From contig CADAOD010000035.1 in NCBI GenBank assembly GCA_902789415.1, forward strand, positions 1-32,586: a stretch of DNA of 32,586 nt. Reading direction: 5' to 3'. The stretch is from an uncultured Prevotellaceae bacterium. GTDB taxonomy: Bacteria; Bacteroidota; Bacteroidia; Bacteroidales; Bacteroidaceae. The number at the start of each line of letters is the position of its first letter. Position 1 is the first letter of the stretch. A model generated the notes under the pieces. It worked only from the letters and a program-made list of their open reading frames with translations. It had not been told where the DNA came from and did not search any database. A program made the position numbers and the translations under genes. Positions 15,326 through 24,234 of this stretch are shown here, piece after piece.

Positions 15326-16912
15326 ATGAAACTGAATGATATTTTTAGCGGTAATTACAATGCCGCAGAGTGGGAAGCTAAGGGCTACCAGCTTCCTAAG
15401 TTTGATATCAAGGCTGTACGCGAAAAGACAGCCAAGGAGCCTACATGGGTACACTTCGGTGGCGGAAACATCTTCCGCGCTTTCCCTGCTGCCATCCTGA
15501 ACGATGCACTGAACACTGGTAAGTACGATCGCGGTGTGATTGTAGCCGAGACTTTCGACTTCGAGGTTATCGATAAGGCTTATGCCCCCTACAACAACCT
15601 TTCGCTGTGCGTAAACCTCTGCTCTGATGGTTCTATCGAGAAGAAGGTGATTGCCAGCGTAACCGAAGCCCTGAAAGCCGACCCACAGTTTGAGGATTGG
15701 AACCGACTGGTTGAAATCTTCAAGAACCCATCATTGCAGATGATTTCGTTCACCATCACCGAGAAGGGTTACACCTACAACGAGGCCGATCTGGCTCGCG
15801 GACTCAAGCCCCTCTTCGCTATGGGTAAGGTTTGCGCCCTGCTGTTGGAGCGTTTCAACGCCGGACAGCTGCCTCTCACCGTTCAGAGCATGGACAACTG
15901 CTCGCACAACGGCGATAAGGTAAAGGCTGGTGTATTTGCTTATGCCGAGCGCTGGGTGAACGACGGACTGGTGCCTGCTGCCTTCCTGGACTATCTGAAG
16001 GACGAGAAGAAAATTACCTTCCCATGGTCGATGATTGATAAGATTACCCCTCGCCCCCACGAGAAAGTGAAGGAGCTGCTGGCTGCTGATGGTTTCGACG
16101 ACAACAACTATATCGAGACCGAGAAGCACACCTTTACGGCTCCTTTCGTGAATGCCGAAGAGGTACAGTATCTGGTTATCGAGGACAACTACACCAACGG
16201 TCGTCCACCATTGGATCTTGGCGGTGCACTCTACACTACTCGCGAGACCGTTGATAAGGTAGAGACCATGAAGGTTACCACCTGCTTGAACCCACTGCAC
16301 ACCGCTATGAGTATCTATGGCTGCATGCTGGGCTACACCTTGATTTCTGCCGAGATGGCCGACGAGGACCTTCGTCCATTCGTTCAGAAGCTGGGTTATA
16401 TCGAGGCTATGCCTGTAGTAGTTGATCCAGGTGTGCTGAACCCATACGAGTTTATCGGTGCTGTTATCAATCGCCGTTTGCCAAACCCATTCATGCCCGA
16501 TGCTCCACAGCGTATTGCTATGGATACCAGTCAGAAGTTGCCTATCCGTTTCGGCGAGACTCTAAAGAAGTACATCGCTCGTGGTTTGGATAAGAGCAAT
16601 CTGGTACTCATCCCTCTCACACTGGCAGGTTATGCCCGCTACCTGAAGGGTATCAAGGATGATGGTACATCATTCGATTGTTCACCCGACCCCATGCTCG
16701 AGGAACTGCAGGCTATCGTTGCTCCATTGCAGATTGGTAAGGCCGATCAGGATTGGAGCTGTCTGAAGACTCTCTACAGTCGCAAGGACGTGTTTGGTCT
16801 CGACCTTTACGAGGCTGGTCTGGGCGAGCAGATCGAGGGAATGGTTAAGGAACTGTTTGCTGGCAATGGTGCCGTTCGTGCTACCTTGCACAAGTATGTT
16901 TCAGCCCGCTAA
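15326..16912 (+). CDS. uxuB: Fructuronate reductase, mannitol dehydrogenase family
   Basis: A 528-residue long-chain polyol dehydrogenase. It reduces D-fructuronate to D-mannonate with NADH, supplying UxuA. The dinucleotide-binding start VHFGGGNIFRAF is at 42-53. The family active-site residues are visible as N191 (MDNCSHNGDK) and K316, N322 and H325 (MKVTTCLNPLHTAMS). The exact polyol is inferred from adjacency to uxuA; tagaturonate reductase or mannitol dehydrogenase are the alternatives. It starts 20 nt after the right arm of the repeat element with no promoter of its own visible, so it probably depends on read-through from uxuA. A strong hairpin terminator follows. Confidence 0.88.
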   Translation: MKLNDIFSGNYNAAEWEAKGYQLPKFDIKAVREKTAKEPTWVHFGGGNIFRAFPAAILNDALNTGKYDRGVIVAETFDFEVIDKAYAPYNNLSLCVNLCSDGSIEKKVIASVTEALKADPQFEDWNRLVEIFKNPSLQMISFTITEKGYTYNEADLARGLKPLFAMGKVCALLLERFNAGQLPLTVQSMDNCSHNGDKVKAGVFAYAERWVNDGLVPAAFLDYLKDEKKITFPWSMIDKITPRPHEKVKELLAADGFDDNNYIETEKHTFTAPFVNAEEVQYLVIEDNYTNGRPPLDLGGALYTTRETVDKVETMKVTTCLNPLHTAMSIYGCMLGYTLISAEMADEDLRPFVQKLGYIEAMPVVVDPGVLNPYEFIGAVINRRLPNPFMPDAPQRIAMDTSQKLPIRFGETLKKYIARGLDKSNLVLIPLTLAGYARYLKGIKDDGTSFDCSPDPMLEELQAIVAPLQIGKADQDWSCLKTLYSRKDVFGLDLYEAGLGEQIEGMVKELFAGNGAVRATLHKYVSAR

Positions 16913-16935
16913 ATAATAAAGCCCTTATAATAATT

Positions 16936-16957
16936 AGGCCCGCCAATTGGCGGGCTT
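16936..16957. terminator. Bidirectional terminator between uxuB and TPR gene
   Basis: GCCCGCC-AATT-GGCGGGC forms a 7-bp GC stem with an AATT loop, extended by a G-U and an A-U pair and flanked by TAATTA on the left and TTAATTA on the right. It serves uxuB from the left and the leu operon from the right. Confidence 0.85.
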
Positions 16958-16959
16958 AA

Positions 16960-17628
16960 TTATTTACACTTATCGTACCACTCACGCAGGGCGGCTCGAT
17001 TGATACCTTGCTTAACGGCTTGATCTAATGCTGCGCGGGCCTCTTTCTTTCTGCCTAAGCGCAACAATACATCTACCTTCGAAACTACAAGTTCAGCATT
17101 CTTAGGGGCTAATCGTAAGGCTTCGTCCCAATCATACAGGGCAGCATCGTATTGCTGCTGTTGGGTTTCAAAAGCTGCTCGGGCCGCATAGGCATCCGTA
17201 CTATCAGGGAACATCTGTACAGCACGGTTCAACTCATCAACCGCATCGGTCTTGCGCCCCATCAATTGTAGCACGTGTGCCAAACCCAAGCGCGCCTCCA
17301 GGTGCTCAGGCTGGATGGCTAAGAAAGCCTCGTAATCAGCACGCGCAAAACTATATTGTCGCAACTGCGTCTGACAGAACGCACGGAAGTAAAGTGCCGC
17401 CAGGTTTTTCTCGTCCTTCTTCAATACGGCCGTATATTCGTCGCGGGCATACTCCCATTGCTGCAGATTAATATTTGCCTCAGCTTTTTTTAATCGTAGT
17501 TCCAGATTCTGGGGATACAGATTAATCTGCTCTATCAGCACCGATACCGAATCGCGCCATTGTTTGGGCGTCTGGGCAGTTGCGCCCATCGCCACAAACA
17601 TAGCAGCTATCATTACAACTTTACGCAT
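16960..17628 (-). CDS. Exported TPR-repeat protein
   Basis: A 222-residue protein with a signal peptide ending GATAQ, followed by about five tetratricopeptide-like helix pairs (for example [23 protein letters not shown] and [22 protein letters not shown]). These make a periplasmic or surface protein-protein interaction scaffold; no partner can be named. Its ATG lies inside the last codons of leuB (8-nt overlap), so it is translated as the last cistron of the branched-chain amino-acid operon. It has no evident link to amino-acid synthesis. Confidence 0.82.
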   Translation of the reverse strand: MRKVVMIAAMFVAMGATAQTPKQWRDSVSVLIEQINLYPQNLELRLKKAEANINLQQWEYARDEYTAVLKKDEKNLAALYFRAFCQTQLRQYSFARADYEAFLAIQPEHLEARLGLAHVLQLMGRKTDAVDELNRAVQMFPDSTDAYAARAAFETQQQQYDAALYDWDEALRLAPKNAELVVSKVDVLLRLGRKKEARAALDQAVKQGINRAALREWYDKCK

Positions 17629-18682
17629 TCTTAATGTAGTTTACAATCCACTCTCCTACTTCGGTTGTGCCATACTTCTCGCCGCCCTCGACCTGAATCT
17701 CTGGGGTGCGCACGTTAGCATCGAGCGATGCGGTAACAGCCTTACGGATCAGTCCGCCCTCCTCGTTCAGTCCGAAGTGCTCCAGCAGCATAGCAGCCGA
17801 GAGAATCTGGGCGATAGGGTTAGCCAGATTCTGTCCGGCAGCCTGTGGCCAAGAACCGTGAACGGGCTCGAACAGTGGTGTATGCTCGCCCAGCGATGAT
17901 GATGGCTGCAAGCCCATCGAACCAGTAATACAGCTGGTCTCGTCGGTCAGGATATCGCCAAAGGTATTCTCGGTTACAATCACGTCGAAGTAACGGGGCT
18001 CTGTGAGCACGCGCATCGAGGCATTATCGATAAACATGTAATCGGTGGTAACCTCGGGATACTGCGGCTCCATCTCCTTGGCAATCTGTCGCCACAAACG
18101 GCTCGATGCCAGCACGTTAGCCTTATCAACCACCGTCAGATGCTTCTTACGGGTCATGGCCATCTCGAAGCCCACCTTCAGGATGCGCTCTACCTCAGGA
18201 CGGGTGTAGATGTTGGTATCGTAGGCCTGATCGTTATCCTGATACTTGGCACCAAAATACATGCCGCCAGTGAGTTCGCGAATCACTACAAAGTCGGCAC
18301 CCTTCAGGAGTTCCTCTTTCAGTGGCGACTTGTGCAGCAGACAGTCGAATGTAGCCACAGGGCGCACGTTGGCAAACAAACCCAACTTCTTGCGCATGGC
18401 CAGCAAACCTGTCTCAGGACGTATCTTGGCGGTAGGATCGTTGTCGAACTTCAGCGAGCCAACAGCAGCAAACAGCACAGCGTCGGCCTGCATACATACC
18501 TCGTGGGTGCTGTCGGGATAAGGATCGCCAACCTCCTCGATGGCATGAGCACCACAGATGGCAGGGGTATATTCAAACTCGTGACCGAACTTAGCAGCAA
18601 TCGCATCCATCACAGCCACACCTTGTTTCATGATCTCAGGGCCTATTCCATCGCCCTCTAATACAGCAATTTTTAATTTCAT
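17621..18682 (-). CDS. leuB: 3-isopropylmalate dehydrogenase
   Basis: A 353-residue NAD-dependent decarboxylating dehydrogenase for the third step of leucine synthesis. It probably also handles 3-methylmalate made by way of the citramalate route. The start [18 protein letters not shown] is canonical. [16 protein letters not shown] and DNASMRV mark the substrate site, and [12 protein letters not shown] with [13 protein letters not shown] the cofactor site. It ends with an 8-nt overlap into the TPR gene. Repeat copy C lies 21 nt upstream of its start, between it and the cimA-like gene. Confidence 0.96.
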   Translation of the reverse strand: MKLKIAVLEGDGIGPEIMKQGVAVMDAIAAKFGHEFEYTPAICGAHAIEEVGDPYPDSTHEVCMQADAVLFAAVGSLKFDNDPTAKIRPETGLLAMRKKLGLFANVRPVATFDCLLHKSPLKEELLKGADFVVIRELTGGMYFGAKYQDNDQAYDTNIYTRPEVERILKVGFEMAMTRKKHLTVVDKANVLASSRLWRQIAKEMEPQYPEVTTDYMFIDNASMRVLTEPRYFDVIVTENTFGDILTDETSCITGSMGLQPSSSLGEHTPLFEPVHGSWPQAAGQNLANPIAQILSAAMLLEHFGLNEEGGLIRKAVTASLDANVRTPEIQVEGGEKYGTTEVGEWIVNYIKNA

Positions 18683-18703
18683 AATTCCCTTTTTGTTTTT
18701 TTC

Positions 18704-18787
18704 AACACAGAGGTACAGAGAGACAGAGGTTTTATTTTTTTGTTGTTTTCTTTATAAAAGAACTCTGTACCTCTGTATCTCTGTGTT
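18704..18787 (-). repeat. Inverted-repeat element, copy C (ORF-less)
   Basis: Read on the minus strand, the 5' arm (18787-18763) matches copy B at 25 of 25 positions and the 3' arm (18728-18704) at 24 of 25. The 34-nt core resembles that of copy A (TTTTAT, then A-rich, then ATAAAA) and carries no ORF. It starts 10 nt after the stop of the cimA-like gene, inside the leu operon. Confidence 0.85.
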
Positions 18788-18797
18788 TAATTATTTA

Positions 18798-20372
18798 CTA
18801 TATTTCTTTAGACTGTTCGTCTTCGATGATGTTCAACATCTTAAAAGTGGCCTTGATGGCAGCTTCTGTCTGGTCGGCATCCAATCCACGCGTGCGCAGC
18901 ACCTTACCATTATCATTCCAGGTAATAACGGTCTGCACCAACGCATCGGTTCGTCCACCTGGCGGAATAGAAACGGCATAGTTCTGCAGAATAGGGAACG
19001 TACGTCCGAGATACTTCTTATAGATATATCGGAGCGACTTTACAAAGGCATCGTACTGACCGTCGCCAGTAGCCGAAGCCTCGTAAGCCTGACCATTAAT
19101 CTCTACTTTAATATTTGCTCCAGGCTTTAAACCATAAGCCGTTGACACAACATAACTTACCAACTTTACTTTATCCTCAGGAGCATCATGCTTCAGTACA
19201 TCGCTCACGATGAACGGCAGGTCCTCTTGCGTAACGATTTCCTTCTTGTCGCCCAGTTCTGTGATACGCTGCGTGACACGACGGGTCTGCTCGGGGGTGA
19301 GCTCCAAACCTAACTCCTCGAGGTTCTTGGCGATGTTGGCCTTGCCACTATTCTTACCAAGGGCATACTCGCGCTTTCGGCCGAATCGCTCAGGCACCAA
19401 GGCATTGCAATACAGATTATCCTTCTTGTCGCCATCGGCATGCACACCAGCCACCTGGGTAAACACATTATCGCCGATGATAGGCTGGTTAGGTGCTACG
19501 GCAATACCGCTATAACTCTCAACCATTCGCGAGATATCATTCAACTTATCCTCGCGGATGTTGGTGCGGGCATTGAAATGGTCCTTCAGAATCACCTGCA
19601 CACTGGACAATGGAGCATTGCCACAGCGCTCACCCAGTCCGTTCACCGTTACGTGCAGACCTTTGGCGCCACTCAGCACAGCTGCCAACGAGTTTGATAC
19701 CGCCAAATCGTAATCGTTATGGGCGTGGAAGTCGAAGTGCGTATCGGGATAACGCTTCAGCATCTTGCGGAAATACTCGATACACTGCAGCGGGTTCATG
19801 ATACCCAAGGTATCGGGCAGCATAAAGCGTCGGATTCCCACATCACATAAAGCATCCATCAGCTTATACACATAGGATGGCGACTCTTTCATACCATTGC
19901 TCCAATCCTCCAGATACAAGTTAACCACAATGCCTTTTGAGAGAGCAAGATGCACCTCGCGACGAATATCCTCGATGTGCTCATCAGGTGTTTTCTGTAA
20001 CTGCTGGGTGCAATGTTTCAACGAGCCTTTGGCCAGCAGATTCACAGTTTTGCACCCACACTCAGCAGCCCACTCGAGGCTCTTGCCACCATCGATAAAG
20101 CCCAACACCTCTACTCTTTCGAGTGCGTCGATACGATTGGCATAACGGCAAATCATGCTCACCGCCTCGCGCTCACCCTCGCTCACACGGGCTGATGCCA
20201 CCTCGATACGATCCACATTCAGATCGTTGAGCAGCATACGGGCTATCATGAGCTTCTCGTGAGGCAAAAAACTGACGCCGCTGGTCTGTTCGCCATCACG
20301 CAGCGTAGAGTCCATAATCTCCACAAAGGGCTGAACACGCTTGAATTTGTTTACTTGTTCGCTAGTTCCCAT
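18798..20372 (-). CDS. Citramalate synthase-like / LeuA-family enzyme
   Basis: A 524-residue DRE-TIM acyltransferase with a C-terminal LeuA-type regulatory domain. The catalytic opening is IMDSTLRDGEQTSG (19-32). The metal HxH is in FHAHNDYDLAVSN, and the lid region is NGLGERCGNAPLSSV. It is distinct from the leuA in the same operon. The best reading is citramalate synthase (pyruvate plus acetyl-CoA to citramalate), which with LeuCD and LeuB makes 2-oxobutanoate for isoleucine. A second isopropylmalate synthase is the alternative. The Leu and Ile codons in the operon leader support the citramalate reading. Its ATG lies 22 nt inside the end of leuD, so it is tightly coupled. The later in-frame Met20 would cut into the catalytic barrel and is rejected. 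Confidence 0.8.
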   Translation of the reverse strand: MGTSEQVNKFKRVQPFVEIMDSTLRDGEQTSGVSFLPHEKLMIARMLLNDLNVDRIEVASARVSEGEREAVSMICRYANRIDALERVEVLGFIDGGKSLEWAAECGCKTVNLLAKGSLKHCTQQLQKTPDEHIEDIRREVHLALSKGIVVNLYLEDWSNGMKESPSYVYKLMDALCDVGIRRFMLPDTLGIMNPLQCIEYFRKMLKRYPDTHFDFHAHNDYDLAVSNSLAAVLSGAKGLHVTVNGLGERCGNAPLSSVQVILKDHFNARTNIREDKLNDISRMVESYSGIAVAPNQPIIGDNVFTQVAGVHADGDKKDNLYCNALVPERFGRKREYALGKNSGKANIAKNLEELGLELTPEQTRRVTQRITELGDKKEIVTQEDLPFIVSDVLKHDAPEDKVKLVSYVVSTAYGLKPGANIKVEINGQAYEASATGDGQYDAFVKSLRYIYKKYLGRTFPILQNYAVSIPPGGRTDALVQTVITWNDNGKVLRTRGLDADQTEAAIKATFKMLNIIEDEQSKEI

Positions 20373-20947
20373 TGTTCTGTCTTCTGTTTGTTCTCCACCA
20401 AGAAGTCGATATCGTCTAAGCCGTTCATCAGGCAGTGCTTCTTGTAGGCGTTTATATCAAAATGCTCGCTCCTGCCGGTAGCCTTGTTGGTTACCTTCTG
20501 GTTAGGCAGATCCACCTCTACTTCGGTATTGGCATCGGCCTCGATGCTGGCAAAGAGCTCAGCGAGAAAATCCTCGCTCACCACTACGGGCAGCACAAAA
20601 TTGTTCAGTTCGTTGTTCTTATGGATATCGGCAAAGAAACTGCTGATAACCACACGGAAACCATAACCTGCGATAGCCCAGGCAGCATGTTCGCGACTAC
20701 TGCCCGAACCGAAGTTCTTACCTGCCACCAGGATGCAGCCCGAATACTTGGGATTGTTAAGCACAAACTGCTCGTTCAGCGTTCCGTCGGCATTGTATCG
20801 CCAGTCGCGAAACAGGTTGTCGCCAAAGAATTTCTCTTCGCGTGTGGTGGCCTTCAGAAATCGGGCAGGTATTATCTGGTCGGTGTCCACATTCTCCATC
20901 GGCAGTGGCACACACGTACTTGTTATTACATTGAATTTCTGTTTCAT
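20351..20947 (-). CDS. leuD: 3-isopropylmalate dehydratase small subunit
   Basis: A 198-residue small subunit of isopropylmalate isomerase; it works as a heterodimer with LeuC. Family landmarks are VDTDQIIPARFLK, the FGSGSSREHAAWA loop and the GYGFRVVISSFFADI region. Length is normal. It lies 9 nt after the leuC stop and overlaps the next cistron by 22 nt. Confidence 0.96.
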   Translation of the reverse strand: MKQKFNVITSTCVPLPMENVDTDQIIPARFLKATTREEKFFGDNLFRDWRYNADGTLNEQFVLNNPKYSGCILVAGKNFGSGSSREHAAWAIAGYGFRVVISSFFADIHKNNELNNFVLPVVVSEDFLAELFASIEADANTEVEVDLPNQKVTNKATGRSEHFDINAYKKHCLMNGLDDIDFLVENKQKTEQWELANK

Positions 20948-20956
20948 CTTTTTTTG

Positions 20957-22351
20957 CTAAATTAATTCTCGTGGATCGGTTATCACGCCTGTGATGGCTG
21001 CTGCTGCAGCGGTAAGGGGCGATGCTAAGATGGTGCGGGCGCCAGGACCTTGGCGTCCTTCGAAGTTGCGGTTACTTGTTGATACCGCCAACTTGCCTGC
21101 GGGCACCTTGTCATCGTTCATAGCCAGACAAGCCGAACAGCCAGGCTGACGGATTTCGAAGCCAGCAGCCTCCAACACCTTATCCAGTCCTTCTTCGCGA
21201 ATCTGCTTGTCAACAGCCCACGAACCAGGCACCAGCCAAGCCACCACATCGGGGCTCTTATGACGCCCACTAACCAGATGGGCAAACGCACGGAAATCCT
21301 CAATACGTCCGTTGGTGCAAGCACCTAAGAACACATAATCCACCTTGGTGCCCAGCAACTTCTGTCCTGCCTCAAACTGCATGTAGTTCAGGGCCTTCTC
21401 AAAGCCAGCTTCGGGCACATTAGCCTGCTGCGCATTGGCGGGTACGGTCTCGGTAATACCGATGCCCATACCTGGGTTGGTACCATAGGTAACACGGGGC
21501 TCGATATCAGCTGCATTAAACGATAGCTCCTTATCAAACACCGCATCGTCGCCGCTCTTCAGCGTTTTCCAATAAGCCACAGCCTTGTCCCACGCTTCGC
21601 CCTTGGGGGCATACTCCCTACCCTTCAGGTAATTAAACGTGGTACTGTCGGGAGCAATAAAACCACCACGCGCACCCATCTCAATCGAGAGGTTGCACAG
21701 CGTCAGTCGGCCCTCCATACTCATAGCCTTAACCGTAGATCCGGCATACTCGATAAAATAGCCCGTAGCACCACTGGTGGTTATCTGTGCCATCAGGTAA
21801 AGGGCCACATCCTTAGGTGTTACACCCTTACCTAATACACCGTTGATAGTGATACGCATCGACTTAGGTTTCTGCTGCAGGATACATTGCGAGGCCATTA
21901 CCATCTCAACCTCGCTGGTGCCGATACCAAAGGCCACAGCACCCATCGCACCATGGGTTGAGGTGTGCGAGTCGCCACAAACAATCGTCATACCTGGCAA
22001 CGATAGTCCCTTCTCAGGTCCCACCACGTGGATAATACCATTATCCTTCGACATCATGCCGTAATGCGTCAGTCCGAACTCGGCTGCGTTCTTGGCCAGT
22101 GTATCCACCTGCTTCTTCGATACAGGATCCTCGATAGGCTTATCCTGATCGTGCGTAGGTGTATTGTGGTCGGGCATACAGAAAATCTGCTGGGGGCGGA
22201 AACACTTCAGTCCGCGTGCACGCATGCCGTCGAAAGCCTGAGGCGATGTTACCTCATGACAGTACAAGCGGTCGATATACAGCTGTGTTGGTCCGTCATC
22301 CACCTGCTGCACCACGTGCTTATCCCATATCTTATCAAATAGTGTATTCAT
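20957..22351 (-). CDS. leuC: 3-isopropylmalate dehydratase large subunit
   Basis: A 464-residue aconitase-family protein holding the 4Fe-4S cluster that isomerises isopropylmalate (and citramalate). The N-terminal [11 protein letters not shown] is typical. The cluster cysteines are seen in FLGACTNGR (one) and GCSACLAMN (two). [15 protein letters not shown] and [10 protein letters not shown]-type text (here [13 protein letters not shown]) are intact. The ATG directly abuts the leuA stop with no gap. Partner LeuD follows after 9 nt. Confidence 0.97.
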   Translation of the reverse strand: MNTLFDKIWDKHVVQQVDDGPTQLYIDRLYCHEVTSPQAFDGMRARGLKCFRPQQIFCMPDHNTPTHDQDKPIEDPVSKKQVDTLAKNAAEFGLTHYGMMSKDNGIIHVVGPEKGLSLPGMTIVCGDSHTSTHGAMGAVAFGIGTSEVEMVMASQCILQQKPKSMRITINGVLGKGVTPKDVALYLMAQITTSGATGYFIEYAGSTVKAMSMEGRLTLCNLSIEMGARGGFIAPDSTTFNYLKGREYAPKGEAWDKAVAYWKTLKSGDDAVFDKELSFNAADIEPRVTYGTNPGMGIGITETVPANAQQANVPEAGFEKALNYMQFEAGQKLLGTKVDYVFLGACTNGRIEDFRAFAHLVSGRHKSPDVVAWLVPGSWAVDKQIREEGLDKVLEAAGFEIRQPGCSACLAMNDDKVPAGKLAVSTSNRNFEGRQGPGARTILASPLTAAAAAITGVITDPRELI

Positions 22352-23857
22352 TTAATCTTCCTCCTTTTTAAACTTGTTTATACAATCGATATACGCTTCG
22401 ACGCTGGCGGTTACGATATCGGTATTGGCACCAAAGCCGTAGTACAAACTGCCGTCGTACTCCACCTGCATGTGTACCTTACCCACATCGTCGCTACCCT
22501 TCGAGATAGCCTGGATGGTAAACTCCTTCAGCGTCATCTGCTTCATAATAATCTTCTTGAGTGCCTTGATGGCAGCATCAACCGGACCGTTACCCGAGGC
22601 TGCAGCCTCGAACTTCTGTCCGCTGATGTCCAGTCCGATACTGGCCACACTCTTCACTCCCTTACCTGTAGTAACCTGCAGGAAATCCAGTCTAACAGCG
22701 TGTGTATCAGCCGTATCGGCACCAGCCAGCATCAGGGCGTCGGCATCGCTCACCTCCTTCTTCTGGTCGGCCAGTACCAGGAACTTCTCATATACCTTAT
22801 CCAACTTCTCCTCGGTCAGATCCACACCGTTCACATGCAGACGATGCTTCAAGGCAGCACGACCTGAGCGGGCGGTGAGTACGATTGAGTTATCGTCGAT
22901 ACCCACATCCTTGGGGTCCATAATCTCGTAGGTCTGTACGTTCTTCAGCACACCGTCCTGATGGATACCGCTTGAGTGCGCAAAGGCATTACGACCCACA
23001 ATCGCCTTGTTAGGCTGTACAGGCATATTCATCAGGCTCGACACCATACGGCTGGTGGGATAAATCTTGGTGGTATTGATGTTGGTCTCGATACCTAACT
23101 GCTTGTGGCACTTCAATATCATAGCAATCTCTTCGAGCGATGTGTTTCCGGCGCGTTCACCAATACCATTGATGGTCACCTCCACCTGTCGGGCTCCTGC
23201 CATCACACCATTGAAAGTGTTGGCTGTGGCCATGCCCAAATCGTTGTGACAGTGGGTAGAGATGATGGCACGATCGATATGATCCACATGCTCCTTGAGG
23301 TACTTAATCTTATCATAGTACTCCTGTGGCAGACAGTAGCCAGTGGTATCGGGAATGTTTACCACCGTGGCACCAGCCTTGATCACCGCCTCAACCACCT
23401 GAGCCAGATACTCATTATCTGTTCGACCGGCATCCTCGCAGTAGAACTCTACGTCATCCACAAAACGCTTGGCGTATTTGGTAGCAGCCACAGCACGCTC
23501 TAAGATTTCCTCACGAGTGGAGTTAAACTTGTACTTGATGTGCTCATCGCTGGTGCCGATACCCGTGTGGATACGCTTATGCTTGGCATACTGCAAGGCC
23601 TCGAAAGCCACGTCGATATCACGTTCAACGGCACGTGTCAGCGCACAAATCACTGGCCATGTAACCGCTTTCGAGATTTCAATCACACTGTTAAAGTCGC
23701 CTGGACTTGAAATAGGGAATCCTGCTTCGATCACATCCACGCCCAACTGCTCAAGCGCCTTAGCCACCTGAATCTTCTCTACGGTGTTCAACTGGCATCC
23801 GGGCACCTGTTCGCCGTCGCGGAGCGTTGTGTCGAAAATAAACAATCTGTTACTCAT
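22352..23857 (-). CDS. leuA: 2-isopropylmalate synthase
   Basis: A 501-residue enzyme making 2-isopropylmalate from 2-oxoisovalerate and acetyl-CoA, the committed step to leucine. [13 protein letters not shown] is at 8-20, the metal-binding [12 protein letters not shown] is present, [14 protein letters not shown] marks the active-site lid, and the C-terminal leucine-sensing domain is complete. It is the first structural gene of the operon. It lies about 130 nt after the leader peptide and 46 nt after the attenuator hairpin. Confidence 0.97.
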   Translation of the reverse strand: MSNRLFIFDTTLRDGEQVPGCQLNTVEKIQVAKALEQLGVDVIEAGFPISSPGDFNSVIEISKAVTWPVICALTRAVERDIDVAFEALQYAKHKRIHTGIGTSDEHIKYKFNSTREEILERAVAATKYAKRFVDDVEFYCEDAGRTDNEYLAQVVEAVIKAGATVVNIPDTTGYCLPQEYYDKIKYLKEHVDHIDRAIISTHCHNDLGMATANTFNGVMAGARQVEVTINGIGERAGNTSLEEIAMILKCHKQLGIETNINTTKIYPTSRMVSSLMNMPVQPNKAIVGRNAFAHSSGIHQDGVLKNVQTYEIMDPKDVGIDDNSIVLTARSGRAALKHRLHVNGVDLTEEKLDKVYEKFLVLADQKKEVSDADALMLAGADTADTHAVRLDFLQVTTGKGVKSVASIGLDISGQKFEAAASGNGPVDAAIKALKKIIMKQMTLKEFTIQAISKGSDDVGKVHMQVEYDGSLYYGFGANTDIVTASVEAYIDCINKFKKEED

Positions 23858-23902
23858 TTTACTTTTTGTTCTATTTTACTTTTGATTTATTCCAAAACGA
23901 AA

Positions 23903-23934
23903 GAACCTTTCACACTCGGAAGTGAGAAAGGCTC
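23903..23934 (-). terminator. Attenuator terminator hairpin of the leu operon
   Basis: On the minus strand GAGCCTTTCTCACT (23934-23921), loop TCCG and AGTGTGAAAGGTTC (23916-23903) form a 14-bp stem with one U-U mismatch and one G-U pair. The tail is TTTCGTTTT. It lies between the leader peptide and leuA. Its 5' half is also the target of the antiterminator arm at 23986-23995. Confidence 0.8.
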
Positions 23935-23995
23935 TATCTTAATTTTTAGTTTCAATGAAACATTGTCAATTATCTACACACCCTGTCACTTCCGA
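23916..23995 (-). promoter_or_regulatory. Antiterminator pairing, leu/ile leader
   Basis: TCGGAAGTGA (23995-23986), which covers the last codons and stop of the leader peptide, pairs perfectly over 10 bp with TCACTTCCGA (23925-23916), which includes the 5' half and loop of the terminator. The two structures exclude each other. A ribosome stalled upstream at Leu or Ile codons leaves the arm free and the operon on; a ribosome reaching the stop covers it and the terminator forms. Confidence 0.78.
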
Positions 23996-24054
23996 CCTGC
24001 CCCATGCAGTCGAATAATAATAAACAGGCTGTTAAGTAGACTCAGACTCTTCAT
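23986..24054 (-). CDS. Leu/Ile leader peptide, 22 aa
   Basis: ATG at 24054-24052, TGA at 23988-23986. Leucine is at codons 4, 6, 7, 10 and 16 and isoleucine at 12, 13 and 14; together they are 8 of 22 residues. It starts about 20 nt after the expected transcription start and ends on the antiterminator arm. Its role is to test charging of leucine and isoleucine tRNAs, not to make a working protein. The Ile run agrees with a citramalate route enzyme in the operon. Confidence 0.85.
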   Translation of the reverse strand: MKSLSLLNSLFIIIRLHGAGRK

Positions 24055-24081
24055 TTTTACTTCTATTATCAATATCCGGTG

Positions 24082-24113
24082 CAAAATTAATCATTTTTCT
24101 TGGAATAAACAAA
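24082..24113 (-). promoter_or_regulatory. Promoter of the leu operon
   Basis: Minus strand: -33 TTTG (24113-24110), 20-nt spacer, -7 TAATTTTG (24089-24082), followed by CACC. It places the start near 24075, just before the leader peptide. Confidence 0.8.
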
Positions 24114-24205
24114 TAATTTGTAACTTTTTTGCCTAAAAATCTTTCAATTTGTTAGATACATAAAATAAATCCCTATTTTGATGGCAAAGATAGCAAATAA
24201 ATTTG

Positions 24206-24213
24206 TAACTTTG
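24206..24213 (+). promoter_or_regulatory. -7 element for the GH25 gene
   Basis: TAACTTTG followed by CACC, 21 nt before the ATG at 24235. The nearest upstream TTTG (24177-24180) is 25 nt away, longer than usual. The 377-nt gap from leuA to this gene thus holds the leader, attenuator and two divergent promoters. Confidence 0.55.
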
Positions 24214-24234
24214 CACCTGAAATCATGTAAATAA

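Noticed and set aside
23940-24054. Leucine riboswitch or T-box in the leuA leader
   Set aside because: A leader peptide with clustered Leu/Ile codons and mutually exclusive hairpins explains the region; no T-box core sequence is seen.
24185-24192. Second leftward -7 box TATCTTTG upstream of the leu promoter
   Set aside because: No -33 element at a suitable distance, and the promoter at 24082-24113 fits the leader far better.
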